A DNA stretch of 64,000 nucleotides from Strongylocentrotus droebachiensis (lineage: Eukaryota; Echinodermata; Echinoidea; Camarodonta; Strongylocentrotidae). The first letter of the stretch is position 1. Every line of letters starts with the position of its first letter. The notes beneath the pieces were generated by a model. That model saw only the letters and a program-made list of their open reading frames with translations. It was not told the DNA's origin and did not search any database. Shown here piece by piece: positions 12,701 to 27,527 of the stretch. The stretch covers positions 1-64,000 of the forward strand of contig JAVYIG010006402.1 of NCBI GenBank assembly GCA_035222895.1. Reading direction: 5' to 3'. A program made the translations under genes and the position numbers.

Positions 12701-15073
12701 AATGAACTCCCATATGTTTTGCAGGCCTTGATAGGTTATCGTACCATCTGACATGTTTGTATATCAGTTCAAGATTTTGTATCACTTATTGAAACATAAA
12801 AAGATACAGATGCTTCAGTTTGCAGTTACATGACAACTCTATATTTCCCCAAGATCAAAATTACCATAAGACTAAATCAGCTACATCGTTAAGGTACAGT
12901 TTCATTTTAGATATCCTTGTTGCCAGTCCTGCATGTAAACAATAACTTATCTAGGACCAGACACCGCTACAATATTGCGATGAAACATTTCACTATCACG
13001 TTCTGTGCAGAATGAAAATGGCAATGTCATATTATTCACCTGTTTTCTTTCATGTTCGTCCTTAAGGGGATGAGTTACTCGAAGAACACTTGAAGAACGA
13101 GGAAACAGTGAACACTGGCATAATATGGACTGTGGTAGATTTCTACAAACAAGCAGCAATGTTATGCAGGGATAAGGACCTGGAGCAGGAGGCTATAGCT
13201 TACAGTAGACTTGGACGTGTCTATGGCAAAGTGAGTTCATAGTAACCTCTTTGACAGCTGTTTTTGAATAGGTCTCTTCAAATATTCTTTATTTACTGTC
13301 TATGCATCTGTGAGTATCTCATTGTAAGGATGTGACTTTTTTACGCCTCCACCCACTGAAGATTGTACTGGAGGCATTATGTTTTGGAATTGTTTGCCTG
13401 TCCAGCGTTTTCATTATTGCGATAATTTGAGAACCATTTGAGGTATTTAGTTCAAAATTAGTGCCAGAAGGTATCAACATAGGAAGACAAACTTTTTAGA
13501 TTTTGGAGTAAGTAGGTGAAATATCAAAGGTCATAGAGCTCAGTTTCCATGGAATTTCAGGTTTTTAGCATTACCATTGATATCTCTAGATCTTTTTAGC
13601 CATAAATTCCAAAATTAGCCCTAAATTTATCATGATAGTGAGATCAAGTGAGAAGGTTTTAGGGTTAGACGGTCAAAGGTTTAATATAGAGGTCAATATT
13701 CATGAAATTAAAAGTTTTTAAGCCTTGTCATGACCATATATTGATAAACATTTGAGCTGTAAACATCACTTTCAACTAGAATGCATCACTCTAGGGAGAG
13801 AAACTGATAAATTTTTGAGTAGTTGCAGTAATCATCTAATCATGCCCAATATTATGTAAGGAATTTTATTGAAAAATCACTGAAACAAGACGTGTTTTTT
13901 GTATTTCTCTTAAGGTCCTTACTTTGCCATCTCGAGGGAAAGACTACTACAAGAAAGCTATTCAGCTGGCACTGAGCATGACTCCAAGGACATTTCATGG
14001 TGTTGGTGAGTATTTCATGTTTCTCTATCAACACACATGTTAGTTGCGTTTGAATTCAATTTAGTCACAATACATCAAACAAAGTTTTGCTGTCTTATGT
14101 TGAGCATTTCTTTCTTGAGCATTGTTTTTCCAAAGGCTGAAATTCAATGATTTTCGGCATTATTGTACTCTTTTGTAAGATAGAAGGAAAGTTGGGTAGA
14201 AACCCAAATGTTCTTTCTTTCTTTTTCTTACTTTTCATCTTAATATATTGCCTTCATAAACTGAAACTCAATACCATGTCAGGTTGTGATTGCACTTTGA
14301 TATGTCTTCTGTTGTGAGCCGAGAGAGCATTAAGTGTAGTTATATGACGCCTGCTTCAGCAACACTTGCTTTGCAGAGCTCCTTATATCAATCAAGGACC
14401 AACACTATACCTACCCTAGGCCTACTCCTTTTCCTGTACCTGGTCTAAAATCTAACAGCAATCTTTCACAATCCACACCATACATCTTTGATGAAATAAA
14501 GCCTGGAGCAGTAGCTTGCCAGAGCATATATATCTGGTCTCCTGTACTGGAAGGAATGTCGTCTTTTCATAGCCAGAAGCTAGGGCATTAAAACTGTGTT
14601 CAAAGTGTATGTGCTAATAATTGCCCTAGCTCCAAACAGACAATATGACCTAGCATCCTTTGTGCTCTCAACATATTGATATTTTGTTGTTGATTTCTGT
14701 AGGTTGGTTCATGGAATCCACAAAGTTTGTCGAGGACTTCCAGAAACGTCTGAACAAGGACGAAGAGGAAGACAAGGACAAGGAAGCTGCCCTCAAGGAG
14801 ATGAAGGAAGACGTTGACAAACTCTCAAAAATGGCCACCAAGAAGGGTGGTCTGGATTTCGTCAAGGACATCTACAAGACGTGGCCGCCCAAGGCTCCAG
14901 GGGCGAAGCTGGATGAAAATCTCTCCACAAAGAAACTCCTCTTGAAGGCCATCGCTCACTACCACCCTGATAAGGTGGACAAAGAGGTCCATGGCAAGAA
15001 CTGGTTCTATTTCAGTGGAGAGATTACAAGGCACCTTAATTCCAAATATGCCTGCCAAAAGGGTGTAGAGTGA
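6797..15073 (+). CDS. Cold-shock domain / TPR-like / J-like domain protein, 9 exons, 656 aa
   Basis: Exons: 6797-7220, 9620-9808, 10664-10941, 11195-11360, 11813-11954, 12421-12566, 13067-13230, 13915-14005, 14703-15073. All junctions are GT-AG and the frame stays open to TGA at 15071. Residues 20-90 form a cold-shock domain with RNP1-like GYGFI (32-36) and RNP2-like VFFHI (45-49). An Arg/Gly-rich stretch follows (about 113-131), then a polar linker in exon 2. Residues 210-530 are helical and TPR-like, with repeated FYKSA/YKKAIQLA-type helices. Residues 540-580 are Lys/Glu-rich coiled coil. The C-terminus is a J-like domain with HPD at 621-623. Family knowledge: cold-shock domains bind single-stranded nucleic acid, and HPD stimulates Hsp70 ATPase. 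Inference: an RNA-linked co-chaperone adaptor. I do not recognise a named orthologue. The first exon has an acceptor-like TAG about 50 bp before the ATG, so a 5' UTR intron is likely. Confidence 0.85.
8208..9425. mobile_element. Non-autonomous hAT-type element with 8-bp target duplication
   Basis: The element starts CAGGCGTGCCGGAAG and ends with the near-complement CTTCCGGCGCCTATG. It is flanked on both sides by the exact 8-bp direct repeat ATTTCAAT (8200-8207 and 9426-9433), the hallmark of the hAT superfamily. Inside are three tandem copies of a unit of about 66-100 bp (8413-8700) built on GGGGTCCAGGGGGCAGAGCC and a TAGGTATTTAATTACGGTCA block. Poly-G/C runs follow. No transposase frame is present. 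It lies in intron 1 of the cold-shock gene. Confidence 0.85.
11987..12142. repeat. 78-bp tandem duplication, two essentially identical copies
   Basis: Copies at 11987-12064 and 12065-12142 appear identical, starting TTTGATACTATCTGACTACT. They lie in intron 5 of the cold-shock gene, just upstream of a decayed copy of exon 6. The lack of divergence indicates a recent duplication or an assembly artefact. Confidence 0.9.
12240..12333 (+). pseudogene. Decayed duplicate of exon 6 of the cold-shock gene
   Basis: A TTTTTAG acceptor precedes a stretch that aligns with the start of real exon 6 (12421), 181 bp away. The phase is the same and the residues FPIQEAE are shared. The copy then diverges and reaches an in-frame TGA at 12331-12333. 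No clear donor follows. If spliced in, it would truncate the protein near residue 430, so it is either a dead exon or a poison exon. Confidence 0.75.
13345..13690. repeat. Interspersed repeat, GCCTCC...GGAGGCATTATG family, copy 1
   Basis: The copy starts with a short hairpin (CGCCTCC...GGAGGCATTATGTTTT), followed by degenerate blocks meaning roughly 'gagaaccatttgag' and 'aaaggtcatagagctca'. The same order of blocks occurs at 39908-40260 and 45569-46022. It lies in intron 7 of the cold-shock gene. It is non-coding and of unknown transposon class. Confidence 0.7.
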
Positions 15074-17302
15074 AAGGCATTCTCCAAGTAGACTCCCCAC
15101 CCCTTCTTCAAGATGGTTATTGAGGTCAACAAATAGAAAGGGTTTCACTCCAACTGAGAGATCCACGGATCACAACATCAAGTATGTCTACTGCAAAGGG
15201 ATGAATAAAGTGCTTTAATTTCTCCAAGGAATACACTCCCATTCCGCTACTTGCTGTACAGCTGCTATACGGAAAGGGGTTGATCAGGTACATTGTGGCA
15301 ATGTCGCACCAACCCAAGGAGATACGCAGCCATACAGTCTTAAGTATATAGATGTATCTATGGTATGCATGGACTATGGGAAGAGAATGTTTATGTGCTT
15401 TCATGTAGATAACTTAGAAGTTGACATGGTAGTCATAAGAAGATGTGTTTGTCTTTTTCACACTGAATCAAGTACATATCACAGGATTCCCAACTGTCCT
15501 GGAAATCATGGAAAATTCAGAGACTGTGAGAAGCAGCAATCAAATCAGGGGAAAATCTGGGATATTTACAATGTTTCAAAGATGTTTTAAAAATGTTTCA
15601 AACTGGAAATGGTTGAAATAATGATGCTTGAAATAATGAAACTCCATCAGGGAAAAATCATGAAGTTAAAATCAGGGATTTTGGTTTTATGAATGCATAA
15701 AAGGGTGTTTTTTTCATCATCAGTTGCGTTACGCACTTATCCCATTAAGGTATCAAAATAACTTGCACAAGATATGCAGAATTGGTGGGAAATTTGATAG
15801 CCCGGTCGGGAGCACAGGGTTTGATAGGAAATACACAATAAAAACCAAGCAATCCTCGATCATGGTGTTAAATGCAATGCAAGATATAACATTCCTGTTA
15901 AGGGTCTAAACATCAGAAATGTTAGATTGAATTCGCTGTACAGGGTATCAAAATGACTGTAGACTTCAATCCTCATTTAGGGTGCTTTTGAGAAAGTGAT
16001 TTAGAGAGATTATGTATTATGCTCAATGTAACATACCCTCCTTTAGTAACTGCAAGGTTTGTGTTGACTTGATTTGTTTTTCTGTCACTGCAACACTTAG
16101 TATGTTCAAGTTCTTTGTTAATGTGTGTAATGAATATATATGTTTCATTGGTTTGTGCATCTTTGGATAGTTATTGCACAATCAATATTATATTCAAATA
16201 GGAAATGTTATTTGAGATTTGAGGCCAAATACTGTTATACAACTCAAATGCTTATGTAATTGGGATGATAGTCATGCTCATATTAATTGGTTGATCAAAC
16301 ATTCTGGGTGTTTAAATCCCGGTGTACAATACCTAAGATCTTTTCATTATTCCTTTAATTATGAATGAAGGTTTCATTGTAACCATCATCATAACCATGC
16401 ATTAACATCATTACTGTATCATCATTAAAAATACTATCACCACTATCATCTGCAGCAGCACCACCACCACCAGCATTATCATCATCATCATAATCGTTGT
16501 TGTTTAAAGTTTTTTGTTGCTTGGTGCAAGGTTGGATGTTATAATTTCCTTGATGACCTTCTTTTTTATGGATATGTTTAGTTCTTTAATAGTATATTTC
16601 ATGTTTACATGTTATGTAGTATATTTACATACATTTACCTGTTGGTTTTGTGTAATGTTTTCTTGTTTATACACTTTCAGAGTTGAATCCCTTTTTTCCT
16701 TATTCTTTTCCCTTGGTAGTGTTGGTACACATAGATTTCAAAAGATAAGATATCTTTGTGTTCTTCCTTTTTGAAATGCTCATCTTGTCACTGAAGGTAT
16801 AATAAAAAGCAAGAGCTTCATGGGTTATACATGTCTTGTCGTAATTTTGTCTTCTTTCTGTATTCTCTTAAATTCAGGGTGATGAAAACCCAATGGATCA
16901 AACCCATTAGAAATGCATGTTGAATGAAAATGACATGTCAAATGGGCAACTAGTCCAACAAATTTCAAGTCTTAGGCATATCCATACGGGCATAACAATC
17001 TTTGATCAGTTCACAGTTCACTAGCAGAATTAGTATATGAGTAAATAATTAACCGTTAAAGAGTTTAAGCTATGATGTATTGCCTTCTGTATCAGTCAAT
17101 GTTAATTTACAAGTATCTCTAGAGCCAAAACTTACCCCTTCAATATTTTCTTCAGATTCAGGTTTTTCTTGCTATACTTTTTATGTTATTGTTAATGTAT
17201 AACGATGTGCTTATTGCGTCTCCTTGATGCTTTTTATTAGAGGAATTCAACATTGATGGAATGTACAGAGGGAAACATCACATTACAAATGACCAAAATA
17301 AA
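15074..17302 (+). other. Probable long 3' UTR of the cold-shock gene
   Basis: No other gene is seen here. AATAAA signals occur at 16801-16806 and 17297-17302. An imperfect trinucleotide tract (CAT/CAC repeats) lies at about 16430-16495. The end of the transcript is not determined from sequence. Confidence 0.45.
16801..16806 (+). terminator. Candidate poly(A) signal of the cold-shock gene
   Basis: A canonical AATAAA lies about 1.7 kb after the stop codon. A second lies at 17297. Either could be used. Confidence 0.35.
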
Positions 17303-19377
17303 GAACATCAATTATCAAATCATTACTTTTTATTTGTCCATGTTGTATAGAAAATATTATTGCCACAAAAATTGCTCTCCACAATAGTTTCATAAACTTG
17401 TTAAGAAAATTACCCAGACATCACTTCCAGTGGAACATCAGGACTTGTGCCACGGACAGACTTTTACATACAGGTACAGCTTATACATGTATGTAGCTGT
17501 GAGCACCATTGATTCTTTTCAACAAAGATTTATAGCATTGTTATCACCCCCATTGGGGCCACATAGATGCTGTAGTACCACAAGATAGGCACTTACTTGC
17601 TCATTCAGACCCTTATACAAAAGAATGGCTGTATCCACTGCATACACCATGTAAAGTCATGTATAGGACTTGTCAACAAAATACCATACATCAAACTACG
17701 CATGGCATGTCACTGAAGACCCATGGCAGTGGGCAGGACTGACTTTACATGGTAAAATTTGAAATATCACCTCTACCGGTAGTAAGCGGCACCAGAGACC
17801 ATGAAACTGCCATTAATTGCAACAGAAAAGCCATATCCCATCTCGGATCACAAAAATGATCTTTAGTTTAATGGCCATTACTGAACAAGGCTTTACAATG
17901 AAAGTATGATGACTGCATCAGTACCGAATTTGAATCAACAATCAAGAATAATGCCATACAGTGGATAAATCACATCAATCACAATGTAATACATGATAAA
18001 GATCGAGTAACAAGTCTGTAGAATTGATTTGTTAAAAACATTTTTTTTAAATCAGCTGCACAATTCTAATGGCCATTCATTTTCATTTCTTTATTATACC
18101 GACATATTCTGTGTCCAAACAGGTTGTGTGTATCTAGACAGATACTTCATCAAACAGTAATTTAAACAAGCTTGCATCTAATGTTTGTATTTCAAAATGT
18201 ACCTCGCCATTATCATAAATGAAAAAAATTATGGAAGTTAATTTGGTCCATATTTTTTTCTTACATAGTAATAATAGGTCAATTTAAATAGTGGAGCTAC
18301 TAAATGAATATACACTGTACTGTACTGCGCTTAATACAAGATATCATATTATTACCCCGGCTGTAGCTGAGCTGCTATGATAAAGCATTTCAAGCAAATT
18401 CATGCCAGGTTGAGTGTAGCAAATGTAGATCAATGTGTCTTGCCAAAGGACATTAGTGCCGCGGCGGGATTTGAACCGCGGACCTTGTGATTGACAGTCC
18501 GTTGACGTATCCACTTGACCACGACACCTCTACTAAAGTTTTCAGATATTTTTTGCTAATGCACTTCATGGTTATGTACCTTACAACACTCAGATAAGTG
18601 AGTACACAATGGATCTTGGTTCACGCAGGCTCTTTTTTCATCCCCACTTGCCATCACTGAGTACACAAAAAACATATTTATAAACAATGAATACCGTCTC
18701 AAATAAGTCCACATAATTCATATGACATTAAAAGGAACATACATTTATTTCATCTTAAAGATACTATATCCCTTTTGCAGGAATTATGAACATGTGATGT
18801 ATGTCCTATCTGTGAATTTTTAACATTAGCAGTGTCCTAGTATTCAAATTATTCAAGGAAACCTGTTTACCTTCTAGACTTCACTGTCAGACACTATTGA
18901 GTGACATCTTTTTTTCCTTGGTAACAACATCCATAAAATGCACTGTAACAGGTAGGCGTACATGAGCATTTATCAACATCAATAACCCACTACTATTTAT
19001 GGCCTAAATTAAGCTGATTGAATCTTTGTGCAACACTAAACGTATGACTATTTAGTAAAAGGGTCTGAAAATCAGACTATTACTTCAACAACTATTAAAT
19101 GGATATCATTTTCCCACTAAAAGCCATTTTCGTACCCTTTCATTTTTGAGGGAAGTTTTGTTGGGGCCTGCAGATGGGACATATTACCTTTAAAGGCTAG
19201 CCACCATGTGTGTGTGTGTGTGCAGGGTGGGGAGGGTGTGTGTGTGAGTAGGTGTATAGGCCTATATGGGTAGGTATTGTATGTCATTTCATTCTTGATT
19301 GTTGTTATAGTTTTTTCAATCGTACTTTAAAGGAGACCCAATTTACAAGCTGTGCTTAGGGGTCACCTTGTCTACGT
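17303..19377. other. Intergenic stretch between convergent genes
   Basis: This lies between the 3' ends of the cold-shock gene and the HSD11B1-like gene. No coding exon is recognised. It contains the tRNA-derived sequence at about 18455-18530, a short GT repeat near 19207, and otherwise AT-rich unique-looking DNA. Confidence 0.45.
18457..18530 (-). repeat. tRNA-derived (Asp-like) SINE or tRNA pseudogene
   Basis: On the minus strand an A-box-like TGGTCAAGTGGATACG and a B box GGTTCAAATCC occur at tRNA spacing. The sequence ends GTCGTGG and CCGCGGC can pair fully if G-U pairs are allowed. The loop position reads GTC (Asp). The anticodon stem pairs poorly, so this is scored as tRNA-derived rather than a working tRNA gene. 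Confidence 0.55.
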
Positions 19378-20123
19378 TTAAGGCATCGTTTAACAGTGTT
19401 AAATCTGAGATGCTTGACCCTACGTGTTATCATTGTCTGTGATATGGTGTAATATAGAAGCCCTAAAATAATTGCGTTTCAAAATTATCATGAAGTGCCT
19501 CAAAAAGTTAAAATCTTTGAGCAACCAGTTTTACCATACTCATTTTCCCCGAAAGACTGTAGTGTTCTGAATACCGTTAGGAAAACGCAAAATTCATACG
19601 ATTTCCAATCAAAAAAAGCTTGATAATTAGACAGGCGATCGGGGTTCCTGACTGACCTATAGGTTTATAATTATCATTGGAGCATGAGCTAAATCCAGGG
19701 TTTTGTTTCAGAATCTGGGACAAAGTTACCCGATCCCTTTAAAGGGATCCGGTAACTTTGTCTCAGATTCTGAAACAAAATTCTAGATTTAGCTCATGAT
19801 GCAATGATAATTATAAACCTTTAGGTCAGTCAGGAACCCCATGACTTTTAAAAGCAGATATCCTGTCTGATTATCAAGATATTTATGATTGGAATTACAC
19901 ATTTTGAAAACCGTTCGCCTGACGGTTTTCATAACACTACAGTCTATTGGGGAAAATGAGTATGGTAAAACCGGTCGGTCAAAGATTTTTACTTTTTTGA
20001 GGCACTTCTTGATCATTTTGAAGCGCAATTTTTTTTTGGCTTCAATATTACACCATATCACAGACACTGATAACACGTAGGGCCGTGTATCTCAGATTTA
20101 ACATTGTTAAACGATCCCTTTAA
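19378..20123. mobile_element. Two TTAA-flanked MITEs joined head to head (750-bp palindrome)
   Basis: The arms 19378-19742 and 19739-20123 are inverted copies of each other. Each arm runs from TTAA to TTAA with ends like AAGGGATC, and the central TTAA (19739-19742) is shared. TTAA targets are typical of piggyBac-like elements. The arms have diverged by scattered substitutions, so the palindrome is not fresh. No transposase is encoded. The frames read across it are chance. Confidence 0.75.
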
Positions 20124-20146
20124 CTCTGTAAAATAGTTTTAAAAGA

Positions 20147-20365
20147 TTGTTAGTTTTTTAATATACGAGGAACAATTAAAACGTCATTACACCTAGATTT
20201 TTTTAGAGAAAACTTCCCACACATTTTAAATGTACCTTACATACGGTTACATATATTGTTAGTTTTTTAATATACGAGGGACAAATTAAAACGTCAGTAC
20301 ACCTAGCTTCTTAGAGAAAACTTCCCACACATTTTACATGTACCTTACATAATGGTTATCATATT
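20147..20365. repeat. 110-bp tandem duplication
   Basis: TTGTTAGTTTTTTAATATAC begins both copies (about 20147 and 20257). Each continues through AAAACTTCCCACACATTTTA. The copies differ by a few substitutions and small indels. It starts just after the TTAA-flanked palindrome. Confidence 0.8.
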
Positions 20366-20607
20366 CTCAGGTCTCGACAGACCCTTTAATATTGCAAACA
20401 TATGATAAAAACACTTTCATCAAGCCCAAATTTACCAAATTTTGATTAATTAACAGATTGTGGTTTCCCACATAATTTGACAAGAGGAGGAAGAATTGAG
20501 AGGCTTCGCATAACTGTTATGATATTGGATATGATTTGATTTTGGTGTATCACATAAATTTTATCGGCTCAAGCCCGTAAACTTGGGGGGGGGGGGGAAT
20601 GAACATA

Positions 20608-20782
20608 GAGTGGAACCTCATTATAAAAAGGTCCTTAGGACCATGGAAATTACCTTGTTATATCAGGAACCTTGTTATATCAGGTTTTACAAAAAAGAAT
20701 ATAAAGTGCTGGGGCCAGCAAAATCACCTTGTTATAACAGATACCTCGTTTTATCAGAGCTCTTTATAATGAGGTTCCACTG
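20608..20782. mobile_element. 175-bp TA-flanked MITE, Tc1/mariner-pogo type ends
   Basis: Inverted ends GAGTGGAACCTCATTATAAA and its complement (TTTATAATGAGGTTCCACTG) are flanked by TA on both sides (20606-20607, 20783-20784). TA duplication and a CAGTGGAACCTC-like end fit pogo/Tigger-type non-autonomous elements. The interior has degenerate CTTGTTATA repeats. Non-coding. Confidence 0.75.
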
Positions 20783-21043
20783 TACAGACTTTATAAGCCA
20801 GGGTTATGGGCTGGTTTAATACATCGATTTATGAAGTGTCAAGAGTTAACCTTATCATCCTATACAAAAATCACATTATTTCTGTAACTAATTGAACAAA
20901 CCACTACCATGTCGGCATGAAATCAATTTCTCATTTCTTGCAGCCTTATGGTAACTTGTACATACAACATTGCCTGACACTTGGCACTCCATAAATCAAT
21001 GAACTAAGTTAAACCATGTTCAAGTTCATTTCAATTCAATGTT

Positions 21044-21049
21044 TTTATT
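21044..21049 (-). terminator. Candidate poly(A) signal of the HSD11B1L-like gene
   Basis: TTTATT on the plus strand reads AATAAA on the minus strand, about 105 nt after the stop codon. It sits inside one of the TTCAATTCA...TTTATT modules that recur in the window. Confidence 0.45.
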
Positions 21050-21153
21050 GTCCCTATCAATGGAAATTTGTTTTTCTCTACATGCATTTGTATAGAATCA
21101 ATAGAGTTTGTCCACCTTTTCTGGATATGAGCCGATAGTTGTAAGACCTGACA

Positions 21154-24774
<3,621 letters not shown>

Positions 24775-25000
24775 TATATAGATGCTGAACAGGCTTTGAC
24801 AAGTAAAACTCAGTAGAAAAGCAGGTGAAGTTCAGATTGCGCTCACTCGGGCCAACGAGATACTCCTTGCTCTGGCTGAAGTGTCACTCGAGTTTCTAAT
24901 CTGCGCGGCGGTGTGCTTGATTGTACGATTCGGTGATTGGACTGGAGAGGGGCGCGTACGTACCCCCTTTTTTGGCTGGCGACCAGTGCAGACTGCTACT
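24775..25000 (-). promoter_or_regulatory. Probable promoter region of the HSD11B1L-like gene
   Basis: The sequence just upstream of the ATG is more GC- and CpG-rich than its surroundings (GCGCGGCGG, GGGGCGCGTACG). It contains a minus-strand CCAAT box (TCCAATCACC) about 160 bp upstream of the start codon. No TATA box was evident. This is inferred from composition only. Confidence 0.35.
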
Positions 25001-25629
25001 CTATTACCCCACTAAAGCGCAGAGGTAGTCCAACCTCTATACCGTTTTCGTTCATCGCACACCCAATCAGCTGATAAAATAACACACCCTCAACGTTGAA
25101 AGTAGACCTAGCCATTCCTCTAAATCTGGACGAAAATTAGGGGATTGCGCGATCAGTGGAGAGACCGCGCTGTGTGTGGGGGATAAAAAGAACGAACGGA
25201 CTGAATCTGGACTACAGCGCAGAGGTGAATCGACCACCGGCTCTTCTGTCTTCATGGGGTCCATGATCATTCAATTCAATAAAGGCTTATTCAAACATGT
25301 TTTGCTGTACAAAGGCTGAATTATTCATATTATACAAAGATTAAATTACACTGTAAATACACAATTTTGAATAAAACATATAAAATTAGATACCAAATCA
25401 CATAAAATACTTTACATTGATAAAATTGTAGGAAATGAATAGCTAGGCATTAGCTTGATAAGGAATAGTCGGACGGAAATGTTTATAATTAGTTTGTTAG
25501 GCGGGCCAGAAATATTTATCAAATCATGTGTAGCGGACAACTGAGTATCAAATATAGGCAATTTTTTTTTCAGAGTATTTAGCACGGTGTTTCATCGTTT
25601 GTTTATTTTTTTTTCTTCTTCGAATCATA

Positions 25630-25792
25630 CCTGGGCCCCTTTGATTAATAAACTTACCATTGATAGTAACTTTGCCATCAATGGCAACCATGGTAACAGG
25701 GCTCAACAGCGAATCAAAATCACGGTTGCCATGGTAGTACTATTGATATCAAAGTTACCATCAATGGAAAGTTTTGTGCAACGAGGCCCAGG
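25630..25792. mobile_element. 163-bp MITE with CCTGGGCCCC ends
   Basis: It starts CCTGGGCCCCTTTG and ends with the near-complement AACGAGGCCCAGG. The interior is a further inverted repeat (ACCATTGATAGTAAC against GTTACCATCAATGG). It lies upstream of the HSD11B1L-like promoter. A related single end occurs near 38889. No firm target duplication was found. Confidence 0.65.
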
Positions 25793-25922
25793 TTAGGATT
25801 TTGTGACAGATGATAATGACTCCCTGTTTCGAAATTTCTTTAGGTTGCAGGTCAATTGAATTTATGTCAGTGTAAAGAATAAAGGAATAATTTAAATTGT
25901 TATTAAATAGCGTATGTACAGG

Positions 25923-27527
25923 CAGGGGCGTCGCTAGACCTTTTTCAGTGGGGGGGGGTGTAGAGGCCAACGATTACCGACAAAACTAGCCACCAATTAC
26001 CGACAAAATTGAATGTCCAATTTTTTTCAAATTCAACCCTATAAACCTGGGGTCGAAGGCTAAATTGTTTTTCCTATGGACTATCTATAGTACTTGCATA
26101 TGCGCAAAATGGTCATTTTCCTCGACGACATAAATATACGAATTATTTCTTCAATTTAGTCAGCATCATAGCTCTATAATGCAGGCGCGGAGCTAGGATC
26201 TTATTTTAGGGAGAGGCGGTAGTGAGCGAGAGAATCACTTAAAGCTTATCAGCCGTAGTTTACAGGAGCGATTAGAGCGCCCTGCAAGGTCACTGGACAG
26301 GTGGTTATCTCATCAACTCAGCTCTCAGTTAACATAAGAAAAAGAGGATCATGGGGGACCAATGGTCACCGATTAGGCACTGTTTGTTATATAGAGGGCG
26401 CAAGTATAGCTACAAGTAGTGCAGTGGGCCTTTAAAAGCGCGCTCATTAGGGGATGTGGGTGATGGGCCTCCCGCACGAAGCGCGGAAGCTTAGACGTTT
26501 CCTTCAAATATTAGGAAAAGAAGACGTTGAATTCGGGTTCCCATTCTCGCGCGAAGTGCGGAAGCTTCGACGTTTCATTAAATTATGAGAAAACCAGACG
26601 ATTCGGTGTACTGTTCTCGACTCTTAATAAGCCCTATTCATCTGAAGTCAGTTCCCCCCCCCCCCCCCCCCTCTCGCGCGAAGCGTGAGAGCTTTGACGT
26701 TTCCTTAAATTATTAGAGAAGGAAGACAATTCTTTGTACCGTTCTTGACTCGTGTAAATGAAGTTTCCCCTTCCGCGCGAAGCGCGGAATTTTTGGCGTT
26801 TCATCACAATATAAAGAAAGGAAGACGATTCATCGTACCGTTGTTGACTCTTAAACCTTGTTTGAATTTAGTTTCCGCGAAAATTTTAAACCTCTGATTT
26901 CTTTAGCTGATATTATAGGAAAGTGAAACTTCGAGAAAATACAAGTATTGTAGTTGTAGTCACTCTCGAAGTCGTAACAGCGGATAAGAAGTCACAGTTC
27001 GTAGGGAGATTGTCGGTCGACCTACAATATACATCTCACCGACTTCAAACTTCTGCATTGATATAGTACACGAAGATCGAGCAAGAATACCGACAAAGCT
27101 GACCCGACACAGAAACATATTTACCCGTGTCTTTCTTGCTCCGTCGACGAGACGACTCCACCCAACAACCCCCTTCTCTCTTTAACTCCCACTCCTCCTC
27201 TCTCAGACTCTTACCTCCCCTCTCTCTCCTCTCTTTCATCCCCCGTTTCTATTGTTTCCCTTTCACTCTTTTTTTTCTTTCTATTTCTTTCTTTCCTTTC
27301 TTTTCCTTTCTTTCTTTTCTTTTCCTTTTCTTTTTTACTTTTCTTTCACTTTCCCTCTCTTTTTTCCCTCTCTTTTTTTCACTCTCTTTTTTTCCCTCTC
27401 TTTTTTTCCCTCCCCCTTTTCTCTTTTTCTTGACGGCAGCGCAATTTTACCGACAATATCCTGACAGGTGGGGGGGGGTGTCGCACCCCCCCCCAAACCC
27501 CCCCCCCCCCCTTTGGCGACGCCCCTG
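25923..27527. mobile_element. Non-autonomous hAT-type element, 1.6 kb
   Basis: The ends are CAGGGGCGTCGCTAGACC and the complement of CAGGGGCGTCGCCAAAGG. The flanking 8-mers TGTACAGG (25915-25922) and TGTATAGG (27528-27535) match at 7 of 8 bases, as expected for an old hAT insertion. Inside are four degenerate tandem units of about 110 bp (26468-26870), each with GCGCGAAGCGCGGAAG-like and GACGTTTC blocks, an 18-base poly-C run at 26654-26671, and a pyrimidine tract at 27170-27430. No transposase is encoded. The low-complexity open frames here are not genes. Confidence 0.75.
27170..27432. repeat. Long polypyrimidine tract (CTTTT/CCCTCT)n
   Basis: About 260 bases on the plus strand are nearly all C and T. 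The frames through it encode only Phe/Ser/Leu runs and are artefacts. Mirror-like purine-pyrimidine tracts of this length can form triplex DNA. It lies inside the hAT-type element. Confidence 0.85.

Noticed and set aside
18457..18530. Working tRNA-Asp gene
   Set aside because: The A and B boxes are good but the anticodon stem does not pair, so it is scored as tRNA-derived repeat.
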